64,000 bases of DNA from assembly GCF_012489685.1 (NCBI RefSeq), contig NC_080046.1, forward strand, positions 62,759,984-62,823,983, read 5' to 3'. Position numbers and translations under genes: made by a program. Origin of the DNA: Lotus japonicus (taxonomy: Eukaryota; Streptophyta; Magnoliopsida; Fabales; Fabaceae). Position 1 is the first letter of the stretch; every line of letters begins with the position of its first letter. The notes below the pieces were generated by a model, which was given only the letters and a program-made list of their open reading frames with translations, had not been told where the DNA came from and did no database searches. Shown in pieces: positions 22,457 through 34,772 of this stretch.

Positions 22457-23745
22457 AGGTGATGTGGAGATATGCCACAGAGGAGGAAACGTTACATGCT
22501 TTGGGTAAGTAGAAAGTTATTAAACAAAGTAACATTTTGTTAAAGATTAGTATGATATCTCAATTCTGCTGCAAAAAAATTATGTATTGTCCGTCAATTG
22601 AAAGGTTTAGGCACGAATTAGTTAATGTTTTGAGTCTTTTTATTATCTCTTTACCTGCCTCATTTCTCATATCATCTTCTTTTAGTTTGTGATATATAGG
22701 AGAGGGGAATCATAATGAAGTGGAAGAATAAAGGGAAGTTCCCATAGCATCAGAAACATTCTATTTCCTTTACTGTGAAATAATGATAAATGACATTTGT
22801 GTTATGATTTTGCTTCCTCGGTATCCAATTCCACTACTCATCCATGCATGATTCTGTCTCTAACTATTTTTTTTTTCTGTCAGTACTGAAACTGCATTGT
22901 TATACTTTCTTTCAAGTTCATTCTAAATGGAACATATTTCATTTTGCTTTAAAATGAAAAATAGAGTGTCACGTTTATGTGAACATATTATTTTTGAAGA
23001 ATTTGAAGTTTAAAAAATTTGTGTCTTTTTCTTTTCAGGATAAAGAATTAGGAGTAGTGGCTGATTGAAGGGTTATCTCCTTGCAAATGGTTTTATTAAT
23101 TATTACGACCAACTTCGCCGTGTAAGGTGCTGATGAAGCAAGCAACCCAATCTTTTGAGGGAAGGATATTGGCTGGAAAAGTAGAGGAAATGGTAAGAGC
23201 ACTCCTTTCAGATTTCAATACACGTGAATGAGTTATTTATCTAGGTCTATTGAATTAGACACATAAATTTTTTCAAAGTGTATTGAACTGAATATTGTCA
23301 TAATGCATATTGTGATTTTTTTTAATATGGTGTGGATGAAATTAATCACACTAGAAGGAAAAGAAGAGGTTTTTTTTTGTTATTAAAAGAAGAGGTTTTT
23401 AAATGTGTAAGAAAAGTTCAGCTCCCTTCAACAAAACTTCAATCCAGACCATTTTTATTTTTTTATAACTTATTTTTGGTCTTGAATTTTCAGATGATAC
23501 TAAAGTGGGCATGACTACGCGGAGACATGCAATTGCAAATGTAGGTAAGCGTATAAAACTATACATGTAATTTCAGATATGAAGTTGTTGTGTTTCATTC
23601 AAGTTGAACATCTTCTTTTTGCAATTTTCAGGTTTGTTGCAAGCATGTTTGCATATGTGAGATCTGAAACAGAGGAAGAGCTCTCATCTCCACACATTGA
23701 AGAATTTCGGCAATGGTTAAAGTTTAGCTTTGGATCAAATATTTA
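22457..23745 (+). pseudogene. Exon-like pieces of an unrecognised gene
   Basis: Several pieces are bounded by plausible splice sites: 22459-22504 (then gtaagt), 23040-23192 (then gtaaga), 23494-23545 (then gtaagc) and 23632-23745. The last ends in VASMFAYVRSETEEEL and then PHIEEFRQWLKFSFGSNI before a stop. The second piece has an in-frame stop in its best-looking frame. I do not recognise the family. The pattern of short exons with a terminal stop fits a decayed or captured gene rather than chance, but this is weak. Confidence 0.35.
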
Positions 23746-23899
23746 ATTTAGTTCTCCTATGCAAAAAGACTAGGTAGTTTACTTCTTTATAGTTGATTTA
23801 CAAATGGTTCAAAAGACTGGGCTGATAGTACTAGGAATTCATAATATAGGATCTCTTCCACTCAACCCATAAAATTATAATAAAATTTGCTCTTTTCTT

Positions 23900-25000
23900 A
23901 TTTTTAATTGATAATATTTTAATCTAAACGTTCTTCCCCATCGGATTCTATATTCATAATAAAATTGTAATGCTTTTGTATATCTACTCCTAAAAATATT
24001 TAAAAAGTCTAGAAAAAATATATAAACTATATTAAAACATTTTCTATTAGTTTCAACTTAAAGGTATTTTCATGCAAAATGTTTCTCATCGTATCAGTTT
24101 TTTACTATATAATCTAAACATCAATAAATCTAGACTATATATTTTCAATCTCCCTCTAGCTCCCTCTCCATCACGCTCTCCCCCTCCCTCTCCCTCTCCC
24201 TCTCCCCATCCCCTCCCCATCTCTCTCTATCTCTCTCTCTCTCTCATGTATAAAAGACTTGTTATTCCAACAACTTGAAAGCATTTTCATGCAAAATGTT
24301 CCTCATGTATGAGCTTTTTACTATATAATTAATAAATATAGACTAAATATGTTTATTTTAATCTAATTCCCCATGGGAGCCCTATATTCACAATCAAATT
24401 ATAATGCTTATGTATATCTACTCTCAAATTATTTAAAAAGTATGAGAAAAATACTAAAATTATAACAAAACATTTTCTAATAGTTTCAGCTTGAAAGCAT
24501 TTTCAAGCAAAATGTTCCTCCCGTATGAGTTTTTTAATATGTAACTTAAACATAAATAAATATAACTGAAAATATTCTTCCCTCAGACTTCCCAATTTTC
24601 ACAATTAAATTATAATGCTTCTATATATACATTCTCTTAAAATCATTTAAAAAGTCTGAAAATAACAAAAACTTATGTAGAAAATTTCATCTAAAATGAC
24701 CTATAGATACCGTGAAAAATAGCACGACATATTTATTATAATTTTATATATTTTTACTTCTAAAAATATTTAATTATTATAACTCCACCATTTGAATTAG
24801 CAAAAGATGTTTCTTTATAAATTCATGACAGCAATAATAATAATTAAAAGTTCTTTCTGATCAAAACAGGAAGATCCTTATTCCTCAATATAAAATATAA
24901 ATGTTCTTCATTGTGGAATCCCTATTTTCACAATCAAATTAAAAGAGTTATGAATATCTACTCTTAAAATTAAAATGATTATGTATTTTCACAATCATAA
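23900..25000. repeat. Degenerate tandem repeat, units about 200-280 bp
   Basis: Blocks repeat in order: a ttccc(c)at and ttcacaat(c)aaattataatgctt segment, then tatatctactct(c)aaa, then tttaaaaagtctga, then ttctaatagtttcagcttgaaagcattttca with caaaatgttcctc. Starts lie near 23930, 24370, 24590 and 24900. The copies are well diverged. Confidence 0.65.
24150..24245 (+). repeat. CT-rich microsatellite
   Basis: Runs of ctccct and ctctct units inside the degenerate tandem repeat. Confidence 0.85.
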
Positions 25001-25561
25001 GCTATTTTCATAAGCTTACACAAAACAATCACATTGTGCTATAAGATATGCATAAATGAGTTCTTCCAAATTCGGGTATATTTCCTAGAAGTGAATTCAG
25101 TCATATAGAAGGAAGGACAAACAACGTAAAGTCAATGAGCAAGAGAAAAATAACATGTTAGATTTTAGACAGCTTTGCACTTTCTTGCATCTTATTCTTT
25201 TCATAGATTTGCAGCCCATAGTCTTGTTACTTGGTTTCCTCTTCAGGCTGGCGTCACGTGTCTAATTTCTAGTCTTAAACTAAATGTTCATTGCAAATTC
25301 ATTGAAAAGGAAAAGTGCCCAAATGAGCCAAGCGCCAACTCTGGGTACCAAAGCACAAATGCAACTTAAGCTTTGGATGTTGCTTTGCAAATGAGAATAT
25401 CTGCTACTAATCATAACCTTTCAATTGTTCAAGAAATTTCCCCTCTTGTGCAAACCCATCACATACAAAAGAAAATACTATGAAATTCATTTATAAAAAT
25501 CAAAGCTATTGGAGCAGCATACATGCTACAATTTTAACCTGCATAGCTACGTGTGTGGGGG
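25001..25561. other. No gene recognised
   Basis: A/T-rich sequence downstream of the PP2A B' fragment. Nothing identifiable. Confidence 0.35.
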
Positions 25562-25889
25562 CTTTTACCAATAAGCACTGCTTCGCTACTTGCAACTTTC
25601 TTTACAGCAAACTCCTCCAAGCGTTTCCAAGTGTTTTCACGCCCTTTTATGACTTCATCTTTCTATGATTCAACTTCCTCAAACGTCTGCAAGCACTCCC
25701 TAGACAGATCAAGATCTATCTTGGAAAATCTTCTGTACATTTAGAGTCAAACTATGGACCGCTTGGTTCCAATGACTTCTAGTATTTTTCTCCAATGCAG
25801 GGAAGATTATAGACAATATCACTTTGCGGTTTTGTTTGATTAAGTTCACAATATGATCATTATTCCATAAGAACACCTTTTTCAACCAC
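25562..25889 (-). pseudogene. PP2A B' (B56) regulatory subunit, C-terminal fragment
   Basis: On the minus strand an exon begins after a cag acceptor at 25890-25892 with VVEK, then FLWNNDHIVNLIKQNRKVIL, IIFPALEKNTRSHWNQAV and HSLTLNVQ. After a frame shift come RFSKIDLDLSRECLQTFEE, one stop codon, and GRENTWKRLEEFAVKK followed by ASSEAVLIG. This is the conserved C-terminal end of the B56 regulatory subunit of protein phosphatase 2A, which directs the phosphatase to its substrates. The start coincides with the usual intron boundary before VAERALFLWNN, so this came by DNA-level duplication or capture, not by reverse transcription. Two frame breaks and a stop make it non-functional. Confidence 0.83.
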
Positions 25890-26679
25890 CTGATTGAGGA
25901 AACATAAACACAATGCATGACCATCACAGGAAAACATACATATTGCAATTCAACACCATTTCAAGCTATCACAAAACATGTTAAATTAAGCTAGTCAAAT
26001 AATTGTTCTGTTTTGTTGGCCCAAATTAAGCACTGTCACATCATATCATGCAATGCCAGCATAAAATTATTTGTGAGTAATACATTAGAAATTCAAGAAG
26101 ATTAACCTGCACAACACAGGTCTACATCAAGTAATAATAGAAACAAAAATTCGACTAAAAGAATTATGAGTAGATGAAAACTATGGAGCTATTTCCATTG
26201 ATGTAAACACTTCTAAAATGAAATTACCAACATCTAAATATTTTACATCCGCTTCCTTCTTTATGTTTAGGAGGTTAGGGGGATGGTGGACGACTGGACG
26301 GTAAGGGCCTTCAAGCGTAAGTAATGAAAGCAAAACTGAAATTAAGTTCTATGAGAAAATATTAGAAGACTTGGTAGTTAAAGAATGAAACAGAAGTTCC
26401 AAAAATCCAACTACTTGGATGACAGTAAGCTAGTTGCCATCTTTGATCTCACAGAATAAAGAAAAGGGAGTAAGTGAGTAACATGGACACTAATTTGGAA
26501 ACCTGAATATCAACAACGTCCTCTAAGCTCCTAAGTTGATTAATCTCTCACACTTGCTTTTGGTCCTATTTCAAACAGCCAAATCATCCTACAACATGAG
26601 AGGTAAGAGAATCAATTATGACATGGAGAACCAAGACTACAGATAATGGAATTTATCAAAATCTCCTATGTAAATAACA
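25890..26679. other. No gene recognised
   Basis: Upstream (in minus sense) of the PP2A fragment. No further B56 exons are found here. Confidence 0.35.
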
Positions 26680-26870
26680 TTTTGTCAGAACTAAAGTGAA
26701 AATTTTAGATTTTCCTACTATACTTGATCTTACCAGAGCTGGAGAACAAGCTTTAGTATCTGGATACAAATCAAGCACATAATCCTTCAGCCACATTTCC
26801 TGGTCAAGTTTAGCAAGTGGCTTGAGATAAGAAATCAAAAACTAAAATTCCGTCATTAAACAATAAAAGA
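26680..26870 (-). pseudogene. Exon-like ORF of unknown family
   Basis: The minus strand reads LISYLKPLAKLDQEMWLKDY and VLDLYPDTKACSPALV, ending at a good donor (gtaagatc). The residue composition looks like a real protein exon, not chance. I cannot name the family. Confidence 0.35.
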
Positions 26871-27164
26871 AAATGAATCAAGAGGATGACATTTAAATAT
26901 GTCCTTTATTTGAGGCCAGTCTCTACAAAAGCATAAGTTTTTCCAAAGTACAGTAATATTTGAAGTCAAAGTTGCAGTTGATAGCACAGCCTGAACATGA
27001 AAGTACACTTTCTCACTAAGGGTCTAAACAGTAACACTAAAACGGGGGGAAATGGCATCACTAAGGCCTGTCAAGAATTTAACATGCAACATCTCCGTAA
27101 AGTAAAAAAATAGAGAACATGCGTGAACATGATAATAAGAGAAATACCAAAGAGAGGTTAGCAT

Positions 27165-27295
27165 CAGAAGCATCCATTATTGCCTTCCCCAAGAAGCACT
27201 TCGTCTTCTACATCTTCACCGCCGTCATCATCATCTACATCTTTCTCCACGTCTTTCACCTCGTCGTCATCATCAACTACCTTTGTACTTTGGGT
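27165..27295 (-). pseudogene. Acidic-tail exon-like stretch
   Basis: The minus strand reads KVVDDDDEVKDVEKDVDDDD then GGEDVEDEVLLGE. Such acid-rich tracts occur in many nuclear and chaperone proteins, so no function is assigned. It may belong with the exon-like ORF at 26680-26870. Confidence 0.3.
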
Positions 27296-27422
27296 ATAAT
27301 GAAGTCATCTTTTCTTTCTGGAAAGGAGCCACTTTTAATTCATAATTCATATAAGCCAATCATGGATATGAAGAAGATGATGGTCATTGTGTGGGCAGGG
27401 TATAACAGACAAACGTTTCGGT

Positions 27423-27806
27423 TAGGGATGTCAATGAGTACATGTGGGCATGGATAGTATATACTCACCACTCGCTCTACATGTAAAAAGTTATACTCGT
27501 ACCCACTAGCTCCATACCCACATAGATATCCCTTAAGTGAGTTTTAACCGGATTTTAAAATATCTGTGGTTATCCATGGGCACCCGACACTCATGAACAT
27601 AAATGAATTCACATATATTTGTTCAAAAGAAAATTATATTAAAAGTAAAATTTAAGATTGGACTTTACAGTCAATCAATGTGAAAGAAAATACTTCTTTT
27701 CTACCCTTGTTTGGGTCTAAAGGACTTTTTTTCACAATTACCGTTGTATAAGTTTACTTGAAGGAGAATTATAACTCAAACACAAATTCACTAGATATTA
27801 GACTTA

Positions 27807-27839
<33 letters not shown>

Positions 27840-28038
27840 AAGATATTTTAGTATTTTATATATCAGGTGGGTATCCATGTGTATGGATACATATATATTC
27901 GTACCCACCCCATTAATAAATGGATAGTAGAAATATCCATTAAATAAATTCGAGGATAGCCGTGGGCGCGAGTAATTTTACCCATAACGGGTTTTTATCT
28001 GCGGGTATTCATGGGTGTGGGTAATTTTGACATCCCTA
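27423..28038. mobile_element. hAT-type MITE, target duplication GTTTCGGT
   Basis: Terminal inverted repeats TAGGGATGTCAA and TTGACATCCCTA are flanked by perfect 8-bp GTTTCGGT (27415-27422 and 28039-28046). 616 bp, non-coding, with internal inverted gtatccatg-type segments and an (AT)n run at about 27811-27838. Confidence 0.9.
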
Positions 28039-28046
28039 GTTTCGGT

Positions 28047-29292
28047 GAAAGGCTCCAGGCTTTATGCTAACTAATGGGTCAAGCAGGGTATGGAAGCTTG
28101 AGATTTGCTTTCTCCATGGTTGGAAGTTTCTTTTCAAAAAGAATAAAGAGGTTTACGTTTCCAACAATAGCTTCGGAGGGGAAAAGTCAAGGTTTTTTGT
28201 TCCTGATATTTTTAGTATAAAATCATTAAAATAAAAGTAAAATCTAATCGGCTAAAAAAGAGGCAGAGTATAATGAGGTTTTGAAAAATTGTGCTCTCTT
28301 AATTTCTTTTTAATTCAAATTGGGTTTTAAATGTTTATTTAAAATTTGAGATAACCCTCTTGTTTCAATCTGCAAGGTACATTGAATTGAGTAGATTTTT
28401 TTGAACGTGAATTGACTAGGTTAGTGGTGACATTAAATATTGTGAACATATTTTTAAAATGGTTTAAGTCGTTAAATAATGATTGGCATAGAAGTAGGTA
28501 GTGGATAATTAATATGAATTAATAATGAATGTTGGTTAAAAATATTTTGAAAATAAAATAAATTGTGGGTGCTATTACATGGTTACTCTTAGATAAAAAA
28601 AAACAATTAGCAAATGTGTCACTCCCAAGTTTCCAAAAGTGGTAATAAGATTTTCTTTTTGATTTTTTTTAATCATGGAAAAATTGCTGAAACCTTTTTC
28701 ATTGCTTGCCAAGTGTCAAAAGCTGCCTTCTTATAAGATCTCTTTTATATTGTATTTAGATTTAGATTTAGATGATGTTAACCTAGGCCAAAGGAGTTGT
28801 GCGGTTGGAGCAACATCTCTTAATGACCTTCTCGTATATTATATAATTTACTGTATTTATTTTTTTCCGGCAGTTGCCGTCACAATCTACCAATATCTTG
28901 AGGTCTTAAACCTCTTGAAAGTGGTGTCTAACTTGTCTTCAACACATTATGGAGGTTGAAATCAATGTTTATACTATAAATTCCGACGGTTGAATTATAT
29001 CGGTTGCCACGAGATTAACCCTAAACCGCCATTTTATAGTTAATGTTGGATACAATTACGACATAAACCAAAACCGCCATTAATTTACATGATTTTTTTA
29101 GTGATTATTCAGTTTCTTGTCTACTTCATTTTGAACATCTTCTTATCCCATTCAGTTTTTTCTACCAATACTAGTAGAAAAAGTAAAAAAAAAATAGTTG
29201 AACCGCTAATTGTCAACGCTACCATCACTAAAGGTAAAAAATCAATTGAGTCGTTAACAATTAACATCACTAGAGCAACTGCACGAGTATCT
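28047..29292. other. No gene recognised
   Basis: A/T-rich. Around 28960-29105 there are paired aaccgcca-type motifs and a tttttttagtg end that might be a worn transposon edge, but I cannot set boundaries. Confidence 0.35.
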
Positions 29293-29520
29293 TATCACTA
29301 CAAAAAAAACGTTATTTAGTGGGGGGTTTTTAGCGGGGGTTTCGATAACCAAAACCCCCGCAAATGTCGTTAATTTTTAATAGTTAAGGGGGTTTTAATA
29401 ACCCCGCAAAACTTTCTTAATTAACTCTCACTCGCTCGCACTTTTTCTCATTTCACACACTCTTTTTTTCTCTCCCAAATTTTCCTTCTCTTCATTCTCC
29501 AATCTTGCGCGATTCAATCA

Positions 29521-30830
29521 ATGGCGGTTCCTCCATCGGTCGCTGCCACTCCGGCGTCTCTTTACTTCGGCGATTTTGTGTGTGATTTACCGTAATCTGC
29601 TTTGTTCTGTTTGGTTTTGGCCAAGTAGCGATGCAAGCAATTGAGGTGAAGAATCATTCAACGTTGAATGGAAAAGTGATAAGGGTCTTGTGGTCGCGTC
29701 GTGATCCTGATATTAGGAAGAATTGCACTGGGAACGTTTTTGTTAAGGTATATAGTGCTAACTAGCTACATTGCTTTGATTTGAGATATTGGTGAACCAG
29801 TAGTGTAGTGTGGTTCATTGTTGTTTCTGGAAGAGGATTCTTATTGTGTTGAGTTTGTGGTGTGTGTATTGTTGCAGAACTTGGCAGAATCAGTGGATAG
29901 TGCTGGACTGGAAGAAATCTTTAAGAAATATGGGAATATTTTGTCCAGCAAAGTTGTCATGGCTGATGATGGGAAGAGCAAAGGATATGGGTTTGTTCAA
30001 TTTGAAACAGAGGAGTCTGCAAATGCTGCCATTGAGAAGCTCAATGGCTCTACTATCAATGATAAGCAGATGTATGTGAGAATATTCTGCATTGGTTCTT
30101 AGTAATATGTTGAACATTTTCATTGTTTCTTTGATTTTCAAGCCTATAGTTGATTGCTGTCTTCAATTTCTGTATGCCTGTTATTTTCTGAGATCAATTT
30201 TGATATATATGATTGATTGATTCTTGTCACAGATATGTTGGGAGGTTTGTGAAAAAAAGTGAGCGCATTTTGCCTGGCCCTGATGCCAGATATACTAATT
30301 TGTACATGAAGAATTTGGACCTAGATATTACAGAAGCACTTCTGAAGGAAAGGTTTTCCTCTTTTGGGAAAATCGTTAGCTTGGCTATTTCAAAGGATGA
30401 GAATGGGATGTCAAAGGGCTATGGCTTTGTGAACTAGGAAAACCCTGATGATGCTAAAAGGGCCCTGGAAGTGATGAACGGAACACAACTAGGTAGTTTT
30501 TTTTTGCACCCTTTTACTGTGCTGGTTTTCTGTAGGCATAGTTGACATTTCTTGATGGGACATGACATGGTTTTGATTTGTCTTAAACAGGTTCGAAGAT
30601 TCTGTATGTAGCCAGGGCGCAGAAGAAAGCTGAGCGTGAGCGGATCTTGAACCATCAATTTGAGGAGAAAAGAAAGGAACAAATCTTGAAGTACAAGGTA
30701 ACTTGTTTGCCATTCTGTCCTATTTTTAACTAGCCATTATGTTTTCAGTTGTCTTGAATGCTATGTTTTAACTTCCAGGGATCAAACATATATGTGAAGA
30801 ACATTTATTTGCCACAAAGATCATAGCAAG
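29521..30830 (+). pseudogene. Captured poly(A)-binding protein gene fragment
   Basis: Starts MAVPPSVAATPASLY like plant cytoplasmic PABPs, then skips most of RRM1 to VIRVLWSRRDPDIRKN and GNVFVK. After an intron (29750-29877) come NLAESVDSAGLEEIFKKYGN, SKGYGFVQFETEESA (RRM2), then RFVKKSERI, YTNLYMKNLDLDITEALL and MSKGYGFVN (RRM3). A phenylalanine codon has become TAG at about 30435. It continues NPDDAKRALEVMNGTQLG, ARAQKKAERERIL and, after another intron, GSNIYVKNI. PABPs bind mRNA poly(A) tails. Introns are kept, so the capture was from genomic DNA. The internal deletion and stop rule out a normal protein. Confidence 0.9.
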
Positions 30831-31399
30831 TAAGGTAAAATTGTTTATAATCATCACCAGAAGCACATTTGGCCAATTTTTGTATTTGTCTGCATGCAAT
30901 TCAATAATTGCTTTGATCTTGAGCTGTTTTGGGTCTTCTCTGTAATTTATTTTGATTTTATTCTAATTGGAATATGTTCATATCATGGAATTTGTTATGT
31001 TTTTCAACCATGAATTGCACATTCTTTTTCACCTTCATTAGGCCCCAGATTTTTAAAATTTTAATAGTGGTCTTCCATCTGAATGTTAAAAGCACCAATC
31101 ATTCATCCTACAGATCATGATTTTCACCATGTAAAACTTGTAGCTTCTTCTTCTATATTACATTTTTAAAGTAAATGATAGAAATGCGCTTCAAGTTCCC
31201 CAGCACATTTAATAGTATATTTTACTGCACTGCAGCTATCATTTAAAACTGTCCTTTTAGGCTGCATGTGAGTTGTGCAAATGTGCTTCTTGCATTAACC
31301 TCATGTAAGTTGTTTCTATCTCTCATTAAGAGTTAGCAGAGTGATTGTCTCTATCTCTCATTAAGAGTTGTTCTGAGTCTTATTTCATTGGTTTATATT

Positions 31400-31920
31400 A
31401 AGAAATCAGCAGAAGTTGCTAACCACGGACTTCCCGGAAACTTGGTCAAAGTTTCTCTTAATAGTAGAAAAGTGACAGATGCAAGTGTTCAATGGGCTTC
31501 ACTCCCATCATCAATTTCAAAGATTGGAAGGGTATATTCATTGAAAAATCCCTGGCTTTTTACACTTATTTTCTTTGGTTCTTGGCTGTCAAAGTATTCA
31601 TGAATACAAATATAATAAGTATGCTGCAAGTATAATAGTTTTGGATCATATGATTGGATCACACTTTGATGAACATTATGTCATTATGTGTTCTTGTTCC
31701 CGTACAGGCCCTTCAACCAATGGATGCATTGTTCAGAAAATTATATATGGCTTACTGAATCATTCTGTTCAGATGATATATTTTGTAACTGTAGCGTTTC
31801 ATTCTTATTCTATGTTCACCTTTGTGACAGGAAGTTATGAGGCTCAGAGATGCGGCGCAGATAGCAGCAACTGAGGCTATGCAAGAGACTGAGGCCGCTG
31901 ACAGTTTGGTACAATGTCTA
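31400..31920 (+). pseudogene. Captured DUF936 protein gene fragment
   Basis: Two exons with a 300-bp intron (31531-31830). The first reads [20 protein letters not shown] then [12 protein letters not shown]. The second reads EVMRLRDAAQIAATEAMQE then ADSLVQCLR, followed by a gt donor. This matches the central part of plant DUF936 proteins, where a WASLPSS-type segment is followed by an alanine-rich helix. The function of the family is not settled. The phase is kept across the intron and no stop is seen in these two exons, but the rest of the gene is absent. Confidence 0.8.
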
Positions 31921-32852
31921 AGGTATGCAAATATTCAGGAGATTAACTTTAGGCAATTAAGTACAGATTATTCTTCTGGACTCCTCAATTTTTTAGATAA
32001 GGTCTTAGCTCTTAAGTGTTACTCTATACTGCTGAGATTAACTATGTATTCATGAAAACCTAGATATATTGCTGATAGTTGTACTTCTGATTGAGTTCTT
32101 CATCTACTGAAGCACAACACTTCTAGAGGATAGGGAAAACATTTCTATACTTGGTTCACTTAAGATGTAAATCAATAAATCAATGTCATTCAAAAATATT
32201 CTTGCTACTTTACTATGATCTATCACTTTTGCAATATTCTATGTAATCATCAGATGATACAGATAAGAATGTAGAAACTGAGGCATTGGCAGGAATCTTG
32301 AACTTTATTATTATTTATCATCAATGTTATATACAGGTTTACTTCACCATTTTGTCCTATTTGGAGTTATTTTCCTCTACTGAATTTCCTTTGCAATTTA
32401 TTATGCTTGTATTTGCCTGTATGGTCCTGTATCACTATTGTTTCACCAATATACCAGACTTTTTTGTTTACTCATTTTTACTTCTGAAAAAATGAAGACT
32501 AGTTAGGATAGTTAGGATGTTTAGAAAGCCTCTTTAAATGGTTAATAAGTAAACTCAACAATTAAATGAGGTTAAAAATTTCCCTAGAATAAACTCTAGT
32601 AGCCAAGGGAGGTTTAAAGCTGTAAATAATCTCTTACATTTAAGGGGGTTGAAAACTCCCATTAAAAAAAGCTTGCGGATAAGGGAGGTTTAGAACCCCC
32701 GCTAAAAACCACCGCTAAATCCATATGCAGGTACCAGGGTTTGTTGAAAAACGCCGCTAATAATTTGTGGGGAGTGTAACTTCGGGGTTTTCAACCCCCG
32801 CTAAATGCAAAAAAAAAAAAAAACCTCACTAAATAACGTTTTTTTTGTAGTG
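31921..32852. other. Non-coding right part of the CACTA element
   Basis: No further exon seen. 32640-32820 is the repeat-rich subterminal region with gctaaa-type motifs. Confidence 0.5.
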
Positions 32853-32932
32853 TATTAGTAAATAATTTCTCAACCGCAGTCAACTGACCGCAATCTATGC
32901 AAGCAAGTGCTCGTGTATGTTTAGAATCCTAA

Positions 32933-33358
32933 GGAGGCGTTTGTTTCAAGATTTGGAAAGAGATTCCCGGAAATATGAACGTTGGGAATGAACATTCCTG
33001 CGTTTGTTACAAGATTGGAAATTATGATTCCTGGGTATCAATCATTCCCGGGATAAAATAACTTCCACAATTCCCATGATTTCCTTCATATTGATTCCCA
33101 TGAAAAAGGTTGGAAGTCTTACATTCCCATGGGAAAGATGAATGTAACTTCCCACTTCTCCCACAATTTATCATTTTTACCTCTATTTTTAAGTTTTTTT
33201 AATTTTTAAATTAAGAAAATTTTAAAATGTTCCCGGGAATACAAAATACTTACCAAACACATTTATAAAATTTACCCAGGAATAATATACCCGGTAATCA
33301 TATTTCTAGGATTAACATTCCCGAGAATGTGATCTCAAACCTTGAAACAAACGCCCCT
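32933..33358. mobile_element. Harbinger-like MITE
   Basis: Inverted ends ggaggcgtttgtttcaag and cttgaaacaaacgcccc are flanked by TAA (32930-32932 and 33359-33361). The interior is made of gattcccggg/attcccgg-type repeats. Partial further copies of the end motif (aaggggcgtttgtt) follow at about 33376 and 33456. Confidence 0.65.
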
Positions 33359-33758
33359 TAAACGCCCACTAAGGGGCGTTTGTTAAAGGGTGAGAAACAC
33401 ATTATCAAGAATAATATTCCTCAAAATATGATTGTTGAGAATGTCATCATCCTAAGGGGCGTTTGTTTAGTATTTAGTATTCCCGAATAATATTTGTAAA
33501 ATTCATTTGATTTAAAATTGAAAAAATGAAAAGAAAAGAAAAAACATGATGGAACTTGGGAGTAGTGTCAAATGAAGGGAATTATGAAAGTTATTTGATT
33601 TGTGGAATGTTTTATATCCGGTATCAAATTTACAACCTTATAATAAACGTGAAAATATGCATTTTCAACTTTCATATTCTTATAAATGTGTTTCCCAATC
33701 TTGTAATAGACGCTCTTACGGTAGTTGAACAAAACAATACAGTTACATGAGAATGTCG

Positions 33759-34726
33759 AAATCAACGAGTAAGGCTTAGGTAGTGTTTGGTAGACAGGTG
33801 TGAAGGGAACGGAACATGCATGTTCTGTTCAGTGTTTGTCATGTTTTTGATATGAAACGGAAAGCTTATTATTATATGATTGGATTTCGGGTTGAGTTGG
33901 ATGAATTATTATGGAATCCGGTATCCGATCCGAAGATGATTGGATCATAGTAAAATTCATCTGATGGAGCCGTTTGCTCACTCCAACCCGCATTTTTATC
34001 ATTGGATCGGATTGGGTTGGATGCAGGTTAAGGGTGATGGGGGCAAATGACCCCACCTGAATTCCAAAAAATAGGCTAATAGTATGACAGAATATTAGGA
34101 TACTAGTGTAATATTGCCCCCAGACTACATAAAATGCCCCCACTATCATTTCCACTAGGTAATATACTCTTTTGTTTTCTTTAATTTCCATTTGATAGTA
34201 TATCCGATCCATTGTATCACTCATTCTTATTTCCATTTGATAGTATTCTTCTCTAACAATACAACACCATGTCCATCACTTCAGCACTCTTCCCTTTTTC
34301 TCATCCAGTATTAACCCCTTCTTATTCCTTCTAAAATTTGTATATGTTTCTAAATGCATGCATACCAGATATTTGATAATACCAATTAATTGGTGAGATA
34401 TTTTCCCTCAAATTACATGTCCTGATCAAATGTTTTACTGTACTTTTCAGTTCCTAACTCTTGCTTTTTTTAGGCACAGAGTTCCTAACCTTGTTAATGA
34501 CTATAAGTTATTAAATTAACTTCAAAAGGAGATAAACATTCATTAGACTAAGTGAGCGATGAGAAGAGACAAGGGAGAAATGTAAGATATGATAAATAAT
34601 GTGATAAGAAAAGAAAAGATGTAGGAAAAGAAATTGAGAAGAAATGAAATGGAACAGAAAATTATTTGTAAATAAATCAAAACACAATATAGAAAACAAC
34701 TAAAAATTGAACAAGTTACAAATATG

Positions 34727-34772
<46 letters not shown>

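Larger units (their letters stand above)
29296..32852. mobile_element. CACTA (En/Spm) element carrying two host-gene fragments
   Basis: Ends are CACTACAAAAAAAACGTTATTT on the left and its inverse (aaataacgttttttttgtagtg) on the right, flanked by TAT (29293-29295 and 32853-32855), the 3-bp target typical of CACTA elements. Subterminal parts are rich in repeated ccccgctaaa / tttagcgggg motifs in both orientations, as is normal for the family. No transposase is present. The interior holds pieces of a poly(A)-binding protein gene and of a DUF936 gene, both in the plus orientation with introns. Confidence 0.9.

Noticed and set aside
33829..34236. 135-codon minus-strand ORF (repeated at 42943-43350)
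   Set aside because: No recognisable domain and A/T-rich composition. It is present in both copies only because the block is duplicated.
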